This document shows, piece by piece, positions 8,548-17,953 of a stretch of DNA of 58,557 bases. How positions within the stretch are numbered: the stretch's first letter is position 1; the number at the start of each line of letters is the position of its first letter. Under the pieces are notes generated by a model. The model ran no database searches. It had not been told where the DNA came from and saw only the letters and a list, made by a program, of their open reading frames with translations. Made by a program: the position numbers and the translations under genes. Source of the DNA: Spirochaetia bacterium (GTDB lineage: Bacteria > Spirochaetota > Spirochaetia > CAKZLE01); contig JAIPFY010000012.1 of assembly GCA_021736385.1 (NCBI GenBank), forward strand, positions 1 through 58,557. The letters are read 5' to 3'.

Positions 8548-9807
8548 TTACTGCTGCAAAGCTGCTTCATAGACGCTGTCGATCTCATCGAGGAAGGTCT
8601 GGACACTCCCATGTGCGATCAGGTTCTGATACATGCCGGCATATTCGTTGTAGGCGGCAAGGGGGTAGTGGATGTAGGGCCAGCCGTAGACCTTTCCCGC
8701 ATCGATCACTTCCATCAGTCGTTCGTAATGATCTGCCTGCACACTGACACCGGTGATCGCTGAGGGTGCTCCGTCCAGATCGCTGTACAGTTGTGCATTC
8801 TCTACCTGTGAGAGGAACTCAAGGAAGGTCAGGACCTCTTCAGGATGTTCTGTCGTCTCTGACACGGCGAGTGCTACATCGATCCCGCTGAGGATGGTGG
8901 TATCTTCCTTCTTATCTGCAGGCAGGGGGAACATATCGTACTGGAGGTCAGGATTGGCTTTGGTGATCGATGCGATGGCCCAGATACCGTTGATGAACAT
9001 GGCGGCCTGTCCATTGGCGAAGTTCGAGATACCCTGACCGTAATCAGTACCGAGGGTCTGGTCCTGTGCATGGGTCCTCAGCTCCAGCATCTTCTGTGCG
9101 ATACGCGGATACATCAGTTCTGAGGGCTTCTTCGCACCGGAGGTTATCTGAGAGAAGTAGGCCTGCTGATCACCGATCAGCATCCCTTCTATGACCCCTC
9201 CCTGCTGTCTGAGGGTCCAGGTCTCCTTATCGGTCAGTACGATCGGTGTGATATCGTGTGATTCCAGCGTGGTGCACAGTCCCATGAACTCATCCCAGGT
9301 CTCAGGGATACTGAGCCCGAGCCGGTCAAAGATCTCTACGTTATAGAAGACGCCGAAGGTGTTCAGCGCAAGGGGGAATGCGAAGGCTTTCCCGTCATAT
9401 TTTGCAGTCTCAAGGATCCCCGGATTGACATTGCGCAGGAACTGCTTGTCGGTGAGATCCATGACATAGCCCTCATCGGTGAGGAACTTGAAGCTCGGCT
9501 GCACGACATAGGCATTGAAGATATCGGGGATATCATCGATGGCGATGCGGGTCGTGAGGACCTTCTCCGAATCCGGGACATTGACCTGAGTCACTTTGAT
9601 ATGAGGGTACTCCTGTTCGAATGTGTCGATCAGGGCATTGAAGGTATCGACGGCCTCCGGTTTCCCCTGAAAGAACTCGATGGTCACGACCTCCTGCTGC
9701 TTCGCAGCAGTCCCTGATTCTTTGTTCCCGGCAGCGAAGGCTGCTGCTGTGGTGATCATCAGCAGGCACAGCAGGATGCTGATCGTCTTTGTGTGCATTC
9801 TGTTCAT
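8548..9807 (-). CDS. Extracellular sugar-binding protein of ABC importer
   Basis: A 419-residue family-1 solute-binding protein. The N-terminus is a signal peptide ending in TTAAAFAAGNKES; there is no lipobox Cys, so it is likely cleaved after AFA and is periplasmic. The mature protein has the usual two-lobe pattern: VVTIEFFQGKPEAVDTFN, then IPDIFNAYVVQPSF, FAFPLALNTFGVFYN (about 141-155), FANGQAAMFINGIWAI, and a C-terminal helical tail. The ATG has AAAGGAGTG upstream. It is first in an operon with two permeases and is divergent from a sensor kinase/response regulator pair that probably controls it. The ligand is unknown. Confidence 0.9.
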   Translation of the reverse strand: MNRMHTKTISILLCLLMITTAAAFAAGNKESGTAAKQQEVVTIEFFQGKPEAVDTFNALIDTFEQEYPHIKVTQVNVPDSEKVLTTRIAIDDIPDIFNAYVVQPSFKFLTDEGYVMDLTDKQFLRNVNPGILETAKYDGKAFAFPLALNTFGVFYNVEIFDRLGLSIPETWDEFMGLCTTLESHDITPIVLTDKETWTLRQQGGVIEGMLIGDQQAYFSQITSGAKKPSELMYPRIAQKMLELRTHAQDQTLGTDYGQGISNFANGQAAMFINGIWAIASITKANPDLQYDMFPLPADKKEDTTILSGIDVALAVSETTEHPEEVLTFLEFLSQVENAQLYSDLDGAPSAITGVSVQADHYERLMEVIDAGKVYGWPYIHYPLAAYNEYAGMYQNLIAHGSVQTFLDEIDSVYEAALQQ

Positions 9808-9945
9808 AAAACACTCCTTTTGAACGTCTCTTTTGCTCTGATCCTTATGCTACAGGCCGGGGAGCGTCAAAGATACTGACATATCTATGAATTTACCCAC
9901 TATCTACGTATCGGCTGAACTGACAATAGACCGCAGGGAAAAATC

Positions 9946-11736
9946 ATGTATACTGGTCGTACGGGATATGAAATTATGATACTGCATTCACTGACACGCA
10001 AGTATGTTCTCATCTTTCTCCTCTTCTTCTTCATACCGACGGTCCTGATCACCATCGGAACGGTCCGTACGATCGACGGGATGTATGAACAGGAGATGGG
10101 CAGGATCTTCAACAGTATGGTGACAGAGGCGGCTGAACGGATCGATGAGCTCTATGCGGATGCTGACCGGGTCTCACGGTTCTTCGTCTTCAGTGACATG
10201 ATGCAGGATTATATCAAACAGGATCGATCCTACCAGTATGATGTTGATACCATAGCGGTGATCAGTGATTATCTGGTCTATGATATTGCAGCCAACAGTT
10301 TCATCGAGTCCATCATGATCGTGAAGGATGGTGATCAACTGATCTCCGAGGGGTCGGTGTATGAGGCGGTAAGCGGTTCTGACCCGATGATGGATGATTC
10401 TGATAACCGGATCCATTGGACTTCGGGCTATGCGGCCCGCAGCTACTACGGCAAGGAGGATATGATCGTACAGATCGGACGTGGTATCCCCAATCGAAAG
10501 AGTATGACCAGCACGATCGGGAATCTGATCCTTCAGGTGAAGGTTTCAACGCTCTATCAGCTCATAGATCGTAACATGTATCCGGGGTTCTCTTCCCTGG
10601 TGATCACTGATGAAGAGGGGGTGATCAAGATCAGCAGGGATCCTCAGCTGATCGGTTCTTCGGTCGGTGAAGCTGCACTGGCGGCTCTATCCGGCAGGAC
10701 CGGTGACGATGAGGTGGTCACTGCAGCAGATGGGTATCTCATGCAGCGGAGCCCGCTGGCGTTCAGTGACTCCTATGTGTTTGCCACCATCGACAGGGAT
10801 TCCCTGTTCCATGAGGTAAACAAGATCAAACCGCTGTTCTTTCTGGACATCCTGCTGCTCGTCCTCTTCGGTCTGGTGCTCCTGCTCTTCTTCTATCTCT
10901 CAGTGGTCAGGCGCATAGAGCGGCTCAGTCATGACATGCACGCAATCACTGAGAAGAGTCTTGCGGTACCAGCACGGCCTGCCGCCTCTGATGAGATCGG
11001 GATGCTGCAGAGAGACTTCACCAGTATGATCAAGCGGATCCAGGAACATATAGCGATCGAGTGGGAGCTGAAGGTGTCACAGCAGGAAGCGGTACTGCAT
11101 GCCCTGCACAGCCAGATAGATCCTCATTTTCTCTATAATACTCTCGATATGATCAGATGGAACGCACGTTTGGAGCAGGCCTATGGGACAGAGGAGATGA
11201 TTGAACATCTTTCGAGTATCTTCAGGATGAATGTGGACAGCAGCAGGCTCTGGGTCTCGATCGAGGATGAGAAGAAGTATGTGGAGAGTTATGTCCTGCT
11301 GCTCAGGAGGAGGCTGAAGGACCGGGTGTCTCTCGAGTTCTCCTGCGAGGAGGATGTGAGCTCCTGCATGATCCCCAAGCAGATGATCCAGCCGCTTGTG
11401 GAGAACTGTATCAAGCACGGGCTCGATGACAGCATCGATCATCTGACCATCAGGGTTCGGATCGCTTCCGATGCGGATCGGATCCTGATCGAAGTGCGCG
11501 ATGACGGGGTCGGGTACCAGCCGGAAGCAGGTGATGAGGGACCCGGGGTGACCTGCAGGAACATTACCGAACGGCTGCATATCCTCTTTGGACCCGACCA
11601 TTCGCTGCACATGAGCACCGAGGGGCCCTGGACCGTCGCATCTCTGACCCTTGAGAGGATCGATGATATGAGTTCACAGGAACTCTCTGTAACCATACCC
11701 GGGAGGAGCAGTGATGGCGAATCTGTTGATCGTTGA
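9946..11736 (+). CDS. Sensor histidine kinase (YesM type)
   Basis: A membrane histidine kinase of up to 596 residues. Two helices (about 20-40 and 290-315) flank an extracytoplasmic sensing domain, followed by a HAMP linker (RRIERLSHDMHAI) and a His_kinase domain. The phosphoacceptor box is SQIDPHFLYNTLDMI with His394. The ATPase part has PKQMIQPLVENCIKHG (N box) and VRDDGVG (G1 box). An ATG at 9976 would put the first helix at the usual distance from the N-terminus and has GGGA upstream; the 9946 ATG has AGGG. Either may be used. The end overlaps the response regulator gene by 23 bases. It most likely senses the sugar imported by the divergent operon. Confidence 0.88.
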   Translation: MYTGRTGYEIMILHSLTRKYVLIFLLFFFIPTVLITIGTVRTIDGMYEQEMGRIFNSMVTEAAERIDELYADADRVSRFFVFSDMMQDYIKQDRSYQYDVDTIAVISDYLVYDIAANSFIESIMIVKDGDQLISEGSVYEAVSGSDPMMDDSDNRIHWTSGYAARSYYGKEDMIVQIGRGIPNRKSMTSTIGNLILQVKVSTLYQLIDRNMYPGFSSLVITDEEGVIKISRDPQLIGSSVGEAALAALSGRTGDDEVVTAADGYLMQRSPLAFSDSYVFATIDRDSLFHEVNKIKPLFFLDILLLVLFGLVLLLFFYLSVVRRIERLSHDMHAITEKSLAVPARPAASDEIGMLQRDFTSMIKRIQEHIAIEWELKVSQQEAVLHALHSQIDPHFLYNTLDMIRWNARLEQAYGTEEMIEHLSSIFRMNVDSSRLWVSIEDEKKYVESYVLLLRRRLKDRVSLEFSCEEDVSSCMIPKQMIQPLVENCIKHGLDDSIDHLTIRVRIASDADRILIEVRDDGVGYQPEAGDEGPGVTCRNITERLHILFGPDHSLHMSTEGPWTVASLTLERIDDMSSQELSVTIPGRSSDGESVDR

Positions 11737-12442
11737 TGATGAACCGGTGACTCTTGCGGGGCTTTCACAGACGATCCCCTGGAGATCCTATGGTATCCAT
11801 GCGGTCTTCACCGCAGAGAACGGGGCAGAGGCTGTGAAGCTCCTTCATGATAAGCATATAGACATCCTCATCACCGATATCCGCATGCCGGTGCTCAACG
11901 GGCTCTCACTGATCGATCACGTCTATGATCATCTGCCCGATGTCCGCATGATCATTCTCAGCGGGTACCATGATTTTTCCTATGCTCAGCATGCGATCAA
12001 GAAGCAGGTGGTCGATTATCTGCTCAAACCCGTGCGGGTGGCTGAGTTGACACAGATCGTCAGCAGGCTGGCAGATCGCATGCATCAGGGGCTTGCTGAT
12101 ACCATCTCCCTTGAAGGCAGCCCTCATAAGTTGATACAGGATGCCCTGAAGTATATGTTCTCCCATATGCATGAGCCGCTGTCTCTCTCCCTGGTCGCCC
12201 AGGAGGTACAGCTGTCTCCGAACTACTTCAGTGTGCTGTTCAAACAGAGTGTGGGGAAGAGCTTCAGCACGGTGATCAACGAGATCCGTATCGAGAAGGC
12301 TGCTGAACTGCTTACCGATACTACCTATACTCTGGAGGCTATTGCAGAGAGGATAGGCTACAGCGACTACAAGTATTTCAGTCGTAAGTTCAAGGAGATC
12401 AACGGGTGCTCACCGGGAAGGTATCGCAATCAGATCGAATGA
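11714..12442 (+). CDS. AraC-family response regulator (YesN type)
   Basis: A 242-residue response regulator. The receiver domain begins MANLLIVDDEPVTLAG, has the phosphoacceptor Asp in ILITDIRMPVLNGL (about 55-60) and the conserved Lys in YLLKPVRVAEL (about 105). The C-terminal AraC DNA-binding domain (about 145-242) contains LVAQEVQLSPNYFSVLFKQSVG and ERIGYSDYKYFSRKFKEINGCSP, the two helix-turn-helices. I prefer the ATG at 11714 to the GTG at 11711 because GGAGG lies at the better distance. Its gene overlaps that of the kinase, and it likely activates the divergent sugar importer. Confidence 0.9.
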   Translation: MANLLIVDDEPVTLAGLSQTIPWRSYGIHAVFTAENGAEAVKLLHDKHIDILITDIRMPVLNGLSLIDHVYDHLPDVRMIILSGYHDFSYAQHAIKKQVVDYLLKPVRVAELTQIVSRLADRMHQGLADTISLEGSPHKLIQDALKYMFSHMHEPLSLSLVAQEVQLSPNYFSVLFKQSVGKSFSTVINEIRIEKAAELLTDTTYTLEAIAERIGYSDYKYFSRKFKEINGCSPGRYRNQIE

Positions 12443-12531
12443 AGCGAAGTATGTTGATTCTGAGCATGGAAGTGACTGATGTAAGCGACCGCTGCCGACA
12501 GAAAGCGGGCGGTAAAAAAGGAGTGAGGTAT

Positions 12532-13302
12532 ATGGCCAGATGTGAGATCTCAATGTTTTCCAGGAAGCTGCAGAAGATGACCTCTCTGGTGGTGCTGCTG
12601 CCGGAGTTCAGGGAGGGGGTCCCCTATACAGACCTTCCGGTGCTCTATCTGCTTCACGGGAGGACCGATGATCACACTGCATGGACCCGGTTCTCTTCTC
12701 TTGAGCGGTATGTGAGTGATACGAATCTGGTGGTGGTGACCCCGGATGCAGGTCTGAGTTACTATCAGGATATGGTCTATGGACTGGATTACTACTCCTA
12801 CATCAGTGAAGAGGTCCCTGCGTTCATACAGCGCAGTTTCCCTGTTTCCAGAAGAAGAGAGAGGACGTTCATAGCAGGTCTCTCCATGGGCGGGTTCGGT
12901 GCCTTCAAGATCGCACTGAACCATCCGCAGCACTATAGCTATGCCGGGAGTCTCTCAGGGGTGCTGGACTTTCCCGAGCGGGTAGAGAAGAGCCTGAAGA
13001 GCAGGGGAGCTGCCTGGAGCAGTATCTTCAGGAACTGTTTCGGTGATCAGATCACCAGAGAGCAGCTTCTGGGTACCGAGAATGATCTGATCGATCTGGT
13101 GACAGCAGCTGATCCCGGGCAGCTGCCCCAACTGTTTCAGTGCTGTGGTACAGAGGATTTTCTCTATGATAACAACCAGCACTTCAGAGAAGCCTGCAGG
13201 GGCACCGCGATCCCGCTGACCTACACAGAGGGTCCCGGCGGACATACCTGGGAGTACTGGGATCAGGCCATACAGGAGTTCCTGAAGCTCCTGCCGCTCT
13301 GA
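12532..13302 (+). CDS. Esterase of the EstA / S-formylglutathione hydrolase-like family
   Basis: A 256-residue cytoplasmic alpha/beta hydrolase. The start is the ATG at 12532, preceded by AAAGGAG. The sequence has VLYLLHGRTDDHTAW (oxyanion region), the nucleophile elbow in FIAGLSMGGFGAFKIALNHP (Ser near 121), a likely acid in CCGTEDFLYDNN and the His in GPGGHTWEYWDQAI. This is the tributyrin-esterase/acetyl-esterase pattern, so removal of acetyl or similar groups from sugars is plausible given the adjacent sugar sensor genes. It follows the response regulator by 89 bases and may be in the same transcript. The natural substrate is not evident. Confidence 0.82.
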   Translation: MARCEISMFSRKLQKMTSLVVLLPEFREGVPYTDLPVLYLLHGRTDDHTAWTRFSSLERYVSDTNLVVVTPDAGLSYYQDMVYGLDYYSYISEEVPAFIQRSFPVSRRRERTFIAGLSMGGFGAFKIALNHPQHYSYAGSLSGVLDFPERVEKSLKSRGAAWSSIFRNCFGDQITREQLLGTENDLIDLVTAADPGQLPQLFQCCGTEDFLYDNNQHFREACRGTAIPLTYTEGPGGHTWEYWDQAIQEFLKLLPL

Positions 13303-13470
13303 GAGGCAGCAGGAGCTGCCGTCGCACAGGGGGAGTGAAGACTTCGGTTGGCTATGAGTCTTCCCCTGGACTCCGAACGGTCTGGAGCCTGTGACATGGA
13401 TGAGAGGGACTCCAGACTGCTGTGAGCCCTCTTGTGCGGTACCGGCACACGGGATATGATCACCGACTCA

Positions 13471-13504
13471 CAGCTGTGTCCACTCCACAGAGTGGACACA
13501 GCTG
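13471..13504. terminator. Perfect 15-bp hairpin after the esterase gene
   Basis: CAGCTGTGTCCACTC (13471-13485) and GAGTGGACACAGCTG (13490-13504) form a perfect stem with a 4-base loop. No T-run follows on either strand. It could terminate the sensor/esterase transcript, or act as an RNA structure. A weaker stem GTCTGGAG/CTCCAGAC lies just upstream at about 13380-13419. Confidence 0.5.
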
Positions 13505-13704
13505 TAAAAGCGTTTGTAAATAGCCATAACTCTCTATCTCAGAAGATAAAGATCGTTGGAATGATGCCTATATATCATAGGGTAGACATTATGGTATGGG
13601 CTTGTTATAATCCAGCTAATGAAGTAAATCATAGTAGTACTTGTTCTGTGAGTTTGTTGATGCATCGGTAGCAGCAATACAAGCAGTACGAATCATAGGA
13701 AATT

Positions 13705-13809
13705 ATGATTGAAAAATCTGATCTAGAACTGGGGTTTATCCAGGGTCTCTATGAGGCAATGGATTGTATTACGAAAGTGATACGAAGTGAGTCATCAGGC
13801 GAAACTTAA
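13705..13809 (+). CDS. Possible small ORF, 34 residues, unknown
   Basis: An ATG with AGGA six bases upstream opens a frame that begins MIEKSDLELGFIQGLYEAM and ends VIRSESSGET. The composition is protein-like (amphipathic, acidic), but nothing in it is recognisable. It lies alone in a 900-base gap and could equally be the remains of a longer gene. Confidence 0.25.
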   Translation: MIEKSDLELGFIQGLYEAMDCITKVIRSESSGET

Positions 13810-14238
13810 GCACTCTAACTCTAAAACACATAGTATAGCGTTGGAATGTTCTTTACATCCTGTCTCGTACTGAGGGGATGTATCAGCTGTCGAGAAAAGA
13901 CAATCCTGGATCAGAATCAACTGCCGACTTCCCTGGGTTGGCTGATTTAAAAGAAACATGACAATCGTGAAATGAATGAGATGATCGCACGTGGAGCCCT
14001 GCTAAGAAGCAGGGGATGTTCTCTATTGGCGTAGTGGCATGAACAGGTTAGAAACTGATCTGTTCAGGCTGCCATGACTCCGGTATGGAATAGTGAACGC
14101 TTTCTATCAAGGCTGTGCTATGACAGAGAAACGTGTTGTGTGTGTTCTTTTTGCCGAGAACAGCCTGTATCAGGAGGGGACTCTCAAGGAGTACCCTCTC
14201 ATGCGAAGTGTATTACATACCTTAAGGAGATACTGAAT
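13810..14238. other. Gene-free leader region of the betaine operon
   Basis: No convincing gene. It carries small hairpins, for example CCCTGCT/AGCAGGG near 14000 and GAACAG/CTGTTC near 14040-14065, and ends with AAGGAG before proV. Regulation of the osmoprotectant operon could act here, but I recognise no riboswitch class. Confidence 0.4.
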
Positions 14239-15492
14239 ATGGCTTTAGTAGAAGTGAAGGATTTATATAAGATATTTGGGACGAATCCCAAACGAGCGAT
14301 ACCGCTCATACAGAAAGGGGAGACCAAACAACAGATCAAGAAGAAGACCGGCTGCACCGTAGCTATCAATGGAGCGACGTTCGAGATACATAAGAAAGAG
14401 ACGTTTGTTGTCATGGGGTTGTCGGGAAGCGGGAAATCAACGTTCATTCGTTGTCTCAACAGATTGATCAAGCCGACTTCAGGTCAGATCCTCATAGATG
14501 GTGAGGATATCGTCAAGATGGAACCCGAGAAGCTCCGGGATCTGAGACGACATAAGATGTCAATGGTATTCCAGCATTTTGGGCTGCTGCCGCATAGGAA
14601 TGTCATTTCGAATATCGAATTCGGGTTGGAACTCAGCGGGGTCGATAAAGCTGAAAGACGCCAGAAATCGATGGATGCGTTACAGCTCGTTGGTCTCGAT
14701 GGGTTCGAATTCAGTATGCCCAACGAGTTGTCAGGTGGTATGAAGCAGCGAGTCGGTCTAGCGAGAGCTCTGGCCAATGACCCTGAGATCCTGCTGATGG
14801 ATGAAGCATTCAGTGCGTTGGATCCGCTTATCCGTTCACAGATGCAGGATGAGCTGCTTGAGTTGCAGGCAAAGATGCATAAGACCATCGTCTTCATAAC
14901 TCATGACCTTGATGAAGCGTTGAAGATCGGAGACAGGATAGCAATCCTCGGCCCTGACGGAAGGGTCCGGCAGATCGGAACCCCTGAAGTGATTCTGTCA
15001 CGACCGGCTGATGATTATGTCAAAGAGTTCGTTCAGACCGTTGATAAGACGAAAGTCGTGACAGTGGGTACGATCAAGAGACCAAGTCCCTTCTTGACTG
15101 TTCCGAAAGACGGACCCAAATCCGCTCTTCATCTGATGGAGAAGCATGGAAAGTCAGTTGCCTTTGTGGTTGATACAGATAGGATCCTCAAAGGTGTGGT
15201 ACATATTGAAGATGTCGCTGCGTTGAAGAAACAGGGAGGGACCGACCTGTGTTCCATAGCGACCCAGGACTTTTATACGGCTACACCGACTACTCCGATC
15301 GCTGATCTTTTGAGTGCAGCACTTGAGACAAAAGTTCCCATTGCTGTGATTGCTGAGGATTATACCTTTCATGGCGTTGTCGACAGAGAGATGATCATTG
15401 CAGAGATGAATGACGGCATCGATGAGGCTGCCGGACCGACAGTGTTCAGTGAAGTACTCGAAGACGACGCTGCAGATACCAATAATAAGTGA
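14239..15492 (+). CDS. proV: Glycine betaine/proline ABC transporter ATPase with CBS pair
   Basis: A 417-residue ATPase that powers osmoprotectant import. I start it at the ATG at 14239 (AAGGAG upstream), not further upstream. Walker A is GLSGSGKSTF (about 61-70), the ABC signature LSGGMKQRVGLARAL (about 166-180), Walker B ILLMDEAFSALDP, and the H-loop ITHDLDEAL. Residues 30-45 contain the typical ProV/OpuAA insert IQKGETKQQIKKKTGCTVAI. The C-terminal part (about 280-400) forms two CBS repeats (HLMEKHGKSVAFVVD...HGVVDREMIIAEM), which in OpuA sense ionic strength. It overlaps the following permease region and is first of three genes. Confidence 0.93.
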   Translation: MALVEVKDLYKIFGTNPKRAIPLIQKGETKQQIKKKTGCTVAINGATFEIHKKETFVVMGLSGSGKSTFIRCLNRLIKPTSGQILIDGEDIVKMEPEKLRDLRRHKMSMVFQHFGLLPHRNVISNIEFGLELSGVDKAERRQKSMDALQLVGLDGFEFSMPNELSGGMKQRVGLARALANDPEILLMDEAFSALDPLIRSQMQDELLELQAKMHKTIVFITHDLDEALKIGDRIAILGPDGRVRQIGTPEVILSRPADDYVKEFVQTVDKTKVVTVGTIKRPSPFLTVPKDGPKSALHLMEKHGKSVAFVVDTDRILKGVVHIEDVAALKKQGGTDLCSIATQDFYTATPTTPIADLLSAALETKVPIAVIAEDYTFHGVVDREMIIAEMNDGIDEAAGPTVFSEVLEDDAADTNNK

Positions 15493-15506
15493 GGATACAA
15501 GTAGTT

Positions 15507-16358
15507 ATGGAGACGATAAGAGAAATATTCGATATAGGGGCTTCCTTTGAGGCTATCATTGACTGGTTACGAGAAGAAGCTGCCTGGTTCTTTGATTTTA
15601 TAGCTTTCGTAGTTGAAGGGCTTCTCGATGGTGTCAACTGGGTCTTTCAGTTCCCTCCGGCACTCTTGATGATCCTTCTGTTCACGTTGCTCGCCTGGAA
15701 GATGGCAAGCCGCGGAGTCGCTATATTCACGGTCATAGGGTTCAGTCTGATTCTTTACATGGGCTATTGGTCAGAAACGATGGATACCCTGTCGTTGGTC
15801 ATTTCGGCAGTGTTCTTTGCGTTGCTGATAGGTATCCCGTTAGGAATCTGGGCTTCCAAGTCTGAGAGCGCATGGAGGATCCTGCATCCGGTTCTGGATT
15901 TTATGCAGACACTGCCGGCCTTTGTGTATCTGATCCCGGCTGTATTGTTGTTCCGTCTTGGACCAGTCCCCGGTGTGATCGCTACATTGATCTTTTCACT
16001 ACCCCCAGTCGTACGGCTGACGAACCTTGGGATACGTCAGGTGCCTGTCGAAATAATCGAAGCCTGCCGGGCCTTTGGAGCGACTTCAAAACAGAGACTG
16101 TATAAGGCAGAACTTCCGGTAGCTCTTCCGACGATCATGGCGGGGGTGAACCAGACGATCATGCTGGCGCTCTCGATGGTAGTGATTTCCGGGATGATTG
16201 GAGCCGGAGGACTGGGGAATGTCGTTCTGAAAGGAATAACACAGCTCAGGATCGATATGGGTTTTGAAGGTGGGATCTCGATCGTCATCCTGGCCATCTT
16301 CCTGGACAGGGTGACTCAGTCACTTACTCACCTTGGGGAAAGCAAAGAGGGAAAATGA
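15507..16358 (+). CDS. proW: Glycine betaine/proline ABC transporter permease
   Basis: A 283-residue membrane permease of the ProW/OpuAB family. I choose the ATG at 15507 because a GTGAGGA ribosome site lies between the proV stop and this codon, whereas the in-frame GTG at 15489 has none. The protein has about five to six helices, the segment WASKSESAWRILHPVLDFMQ, and the coupling motif EIIEACRAFGATSKQRLYKAELPVALP (in two pieces about 185-210). The C-terminal VVISGMIGAGGLGNVVLKG is characteristic of the family. It partners the ATPase upstream and the binding protein downstream. Confidence 0.92.
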   Translation: METIREIFDIGASFEAIIDWLREEAAWFFDFIAFVVEGLLDGVNWVFQFPPALLMILLFTLLAWKMASRGVAIFTVIGFSLILYMGYWSETMDTLSLVISAVFFALLIGIPLGIWASKSESAWRILHPVLDFMQTLPAFVYLIPAVLLFRLGPVPGVIATLIFSLPPVVRLTNLGIRQVPVEIIEACRAFGATSKQRLYKAELPVALPTIMAGVNQTIMLALSMVVISGMIGAGGLGNVVLKGITQLRIDMGFEGGISIVILAIFLDRVTQSLTHLGESKEGK

Positions 16359-16422
16359 TAGAGACGTTTACGTGTTGAATGACCCAATTGGATTTGGGAA
16401 AAAAAATATATAGGAGAATTAC

Positions 16423-17298
16423 ATGAAAAAAATCATGATTCTGGTACTAGCGTTAGCTGTACTGCTACCAACAGTTGCCTTTGCGAATGGTCAGAGTGAA
16501 GAGACCAAAACGGTCAAACTGGCTTACGTGAACTGGGAAGAAGGTGTGGCGTGGTCACACGCGATCGCTGCTATACTTGAAGATGAGTATGGATATGAGG
16601 TGGAGCTTACTGCTGCTGATGTGGCTCCCAGTATCTCTTCAGTTGCCAATGGAGATCAGGACTTCTTTATGGAAGGATGGCTTCCGAACCTTCACACCGT
16701 ATACACTGAGGGTACCGATATCGTAAGGATCAAGACGATCTATGAAAACGGTATCGTTGGACTCATCGTACCCAAGTACATGATAGAAGACGGGGTAACA
16801 ACCATCTCGGACCTGGCAAAACCAGAAGTAGCTGAAAAACTGAATTACCAGATCACCGGTATTGATGCCGGCGCAGGAATGATGATCCAGTGTGAAGAAG
16901 AGATCATGCCTGCGTATGGTCTTGATGAAGCTGGAATCGAGCTGATAGCCTCTTCCGGCCCCGCTATGCTTGCGGCTATGGACGCAGCCATGAAGCGAAA
17001 TGAGTACATCGTAGGAATGGGCTGGCAGCCGCACTCAATGTTTGGACGATATGACCTTGCGATCCTCGAACAGGATAAGGAAGTGATTTATGCTCCCGAT
17101 GAAATCGTTATCCTCGGCCGCCCGGGCGTTGAAGAGGATCTTCCAGAAGTCACTGCGTTCATGAAGAACGTCATCTGGACAAACGAGACTATCGGATCTC
17201 TTATGGTCTTCATCAGTGATTCGGACAAAAGCACTTTGGAAGCAGCACGAGAATGGAAGAATGCCAATACTGATGTATGGCAGGACTGGGTACAATAA
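16423..17298 (+). CDS. proX: Glycine betaine-binding protein
   Basis: A 291-residue substrate-binding protein of the OpuAC/ProX type. The signal peptide ends VLLPTVAFANGQSEE, without a lipobox Cys, so it is probably periplasmic. The mature part has KLAYVNWEEGVAWSHAIAAI, then DFFMEGWLPNLHTVY, and GMGWQPHSMFGRYDLAIL (about 195-212); aromatic residues in these segments form the cation-pi box for betaine in known structures. A good AGGAGA site precedes the ATG, and a terminator follows the stop. Third gene of the osmoprotectant operon. Confidence 0.92.
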   Translation: MKKIMILVLALAVLLPTVAFANGQSEETKTVKLAYVNWEEGVAWSHAIAAILEDEYGYEVELTAADVAPSISSVANGDQDFFMEGWLPNLHTVYTEGTDIVRIKTIYENGIVGLIVPKYMIEDGVTTISDLAKPEVAEKLNYQITGIDAGAGMMIQCEEEIMPAYGLDEAGIELIASSGPAMLAAMDAAMKRNEYIVGMGWQPHSMFGRYDLAILEQDKEVIYAPDEIVILGRPGVEEDLPEVTAFMKNVIWTNETIGSLMVFISDSDKSTLEAAREWKNANTDVWQDWVQ

Positions 17299-17333
17299 GG
17301 TCTCATTCGCATACTGAGCACGTATGATCATAA

Positions 17334-17366
17334 AGGGCTGAAGTGGGGGAATCTCACTTCAGCCCT
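17334..17366 (+). terminator. Terminator of the betaine operon
   Basis: AGGGCTGAAGTG (17334-17345) pairs perfectly with CACTTCAGCCCT (17355-17366) around a 9-base loop, followed by GTTCTCG. It lies 35 bases past the proX stop codon. Confidence 0.8.
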
Positions 17367-17654
17367 GTTCTCGTACCGCAGCTGCGACCTGTGATGTCAT
17401 AACCACGATTGTCTAGTAGATATCTTACCTCACTCAGATCGGGGATCTCAGGCACGGTCGTAGAACACAGAGGTATGGTATACCACCTTCTGCGACTATT
17501 CCAGCCTGAAATCTCGAAAAATCATGGCTCAATCATACATCTTGTGGGATTCTGTCAGCGACAGGGTCTCTGACGTAGGTCTTCCTGCTGGTATCAAAGA
17601 GCTTGAGGAAAACATATTCATCATCAGCATACCCATAGCCTTGTCTTCTCTGAG

Positions 17655-17903
17655 AAGACCTTCCGTTTGACCAAGTTGAACATGAAAGTGGCAGGATCAT
17701 TTCGATCTGATACAGGAGTATCAAACTTCTGTACGATCTTCTCGGTCCTCGATACGGTCAGGATGAATGGATGGAACTCCTTCGAAGCTCTGTCAGCACT
17801 ATTCACAAACTCGTCCACTTTAGATTTCCTCGACTCATTGAGCGCTAAGGACCTGAGAAGCTACGTTTTGTCTAAGAATATAGATAAAATCTCGAAATGT
17901 TAA
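17655..17903 (+). pseudogene. Transposase C-terminal remnant (IS66-like)
   Basis: The frame reads EKTFRLTKLNMKVAGSFRS followed by DTGVSNFCTIFSVLDTVRMN and GWNSFEALSALF before a stop. This resembles the C-terminal tail of IS66-type transposases, where a K..VSG.FRS..GA..F..I.S...T.R.NG.N..EAL pattern recurs. There is no ATG or ribosome site, and in-frame stops occur further upstream (TGA at 17604), so only a fragment survives. No inverted ends were found. The family call is from memory of the pattern and is moderately sure. The stretch 17367-17654 shows no gene I recognise. Confidence 0.45.
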
Positions 17904-17924
17904 AAAGTGTCTAGAAATATAGAC
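17870..17924. promoter_or_regulatory. Two copies of a GTCTA...TAGAY inverted motif
   Basis: GTCTAAGAATATAGAT (17870-17885) and GTCTAGAAATATAGAC (17909-17924) are 39 bases apart and both are GTCTA/TAGAY inverted repeats followed by AAAA. They end 30 bases before the DUF4143 ATPase start, so they could be operator sites or remnants of a mobile-element end. Confidence 0.35.
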
Positions 17925-17953
17925 AAAAATATCTGCCAATGTTACTATATTGT

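Noticed and set aside
17533..17724. Minus-strand frame containing ADDEYVFLKLFDTSRKTYV
   Set aside because: Protein-like but unrecognised, and it overlaps the plus-strand transposase remnant; not enough to call a gene.
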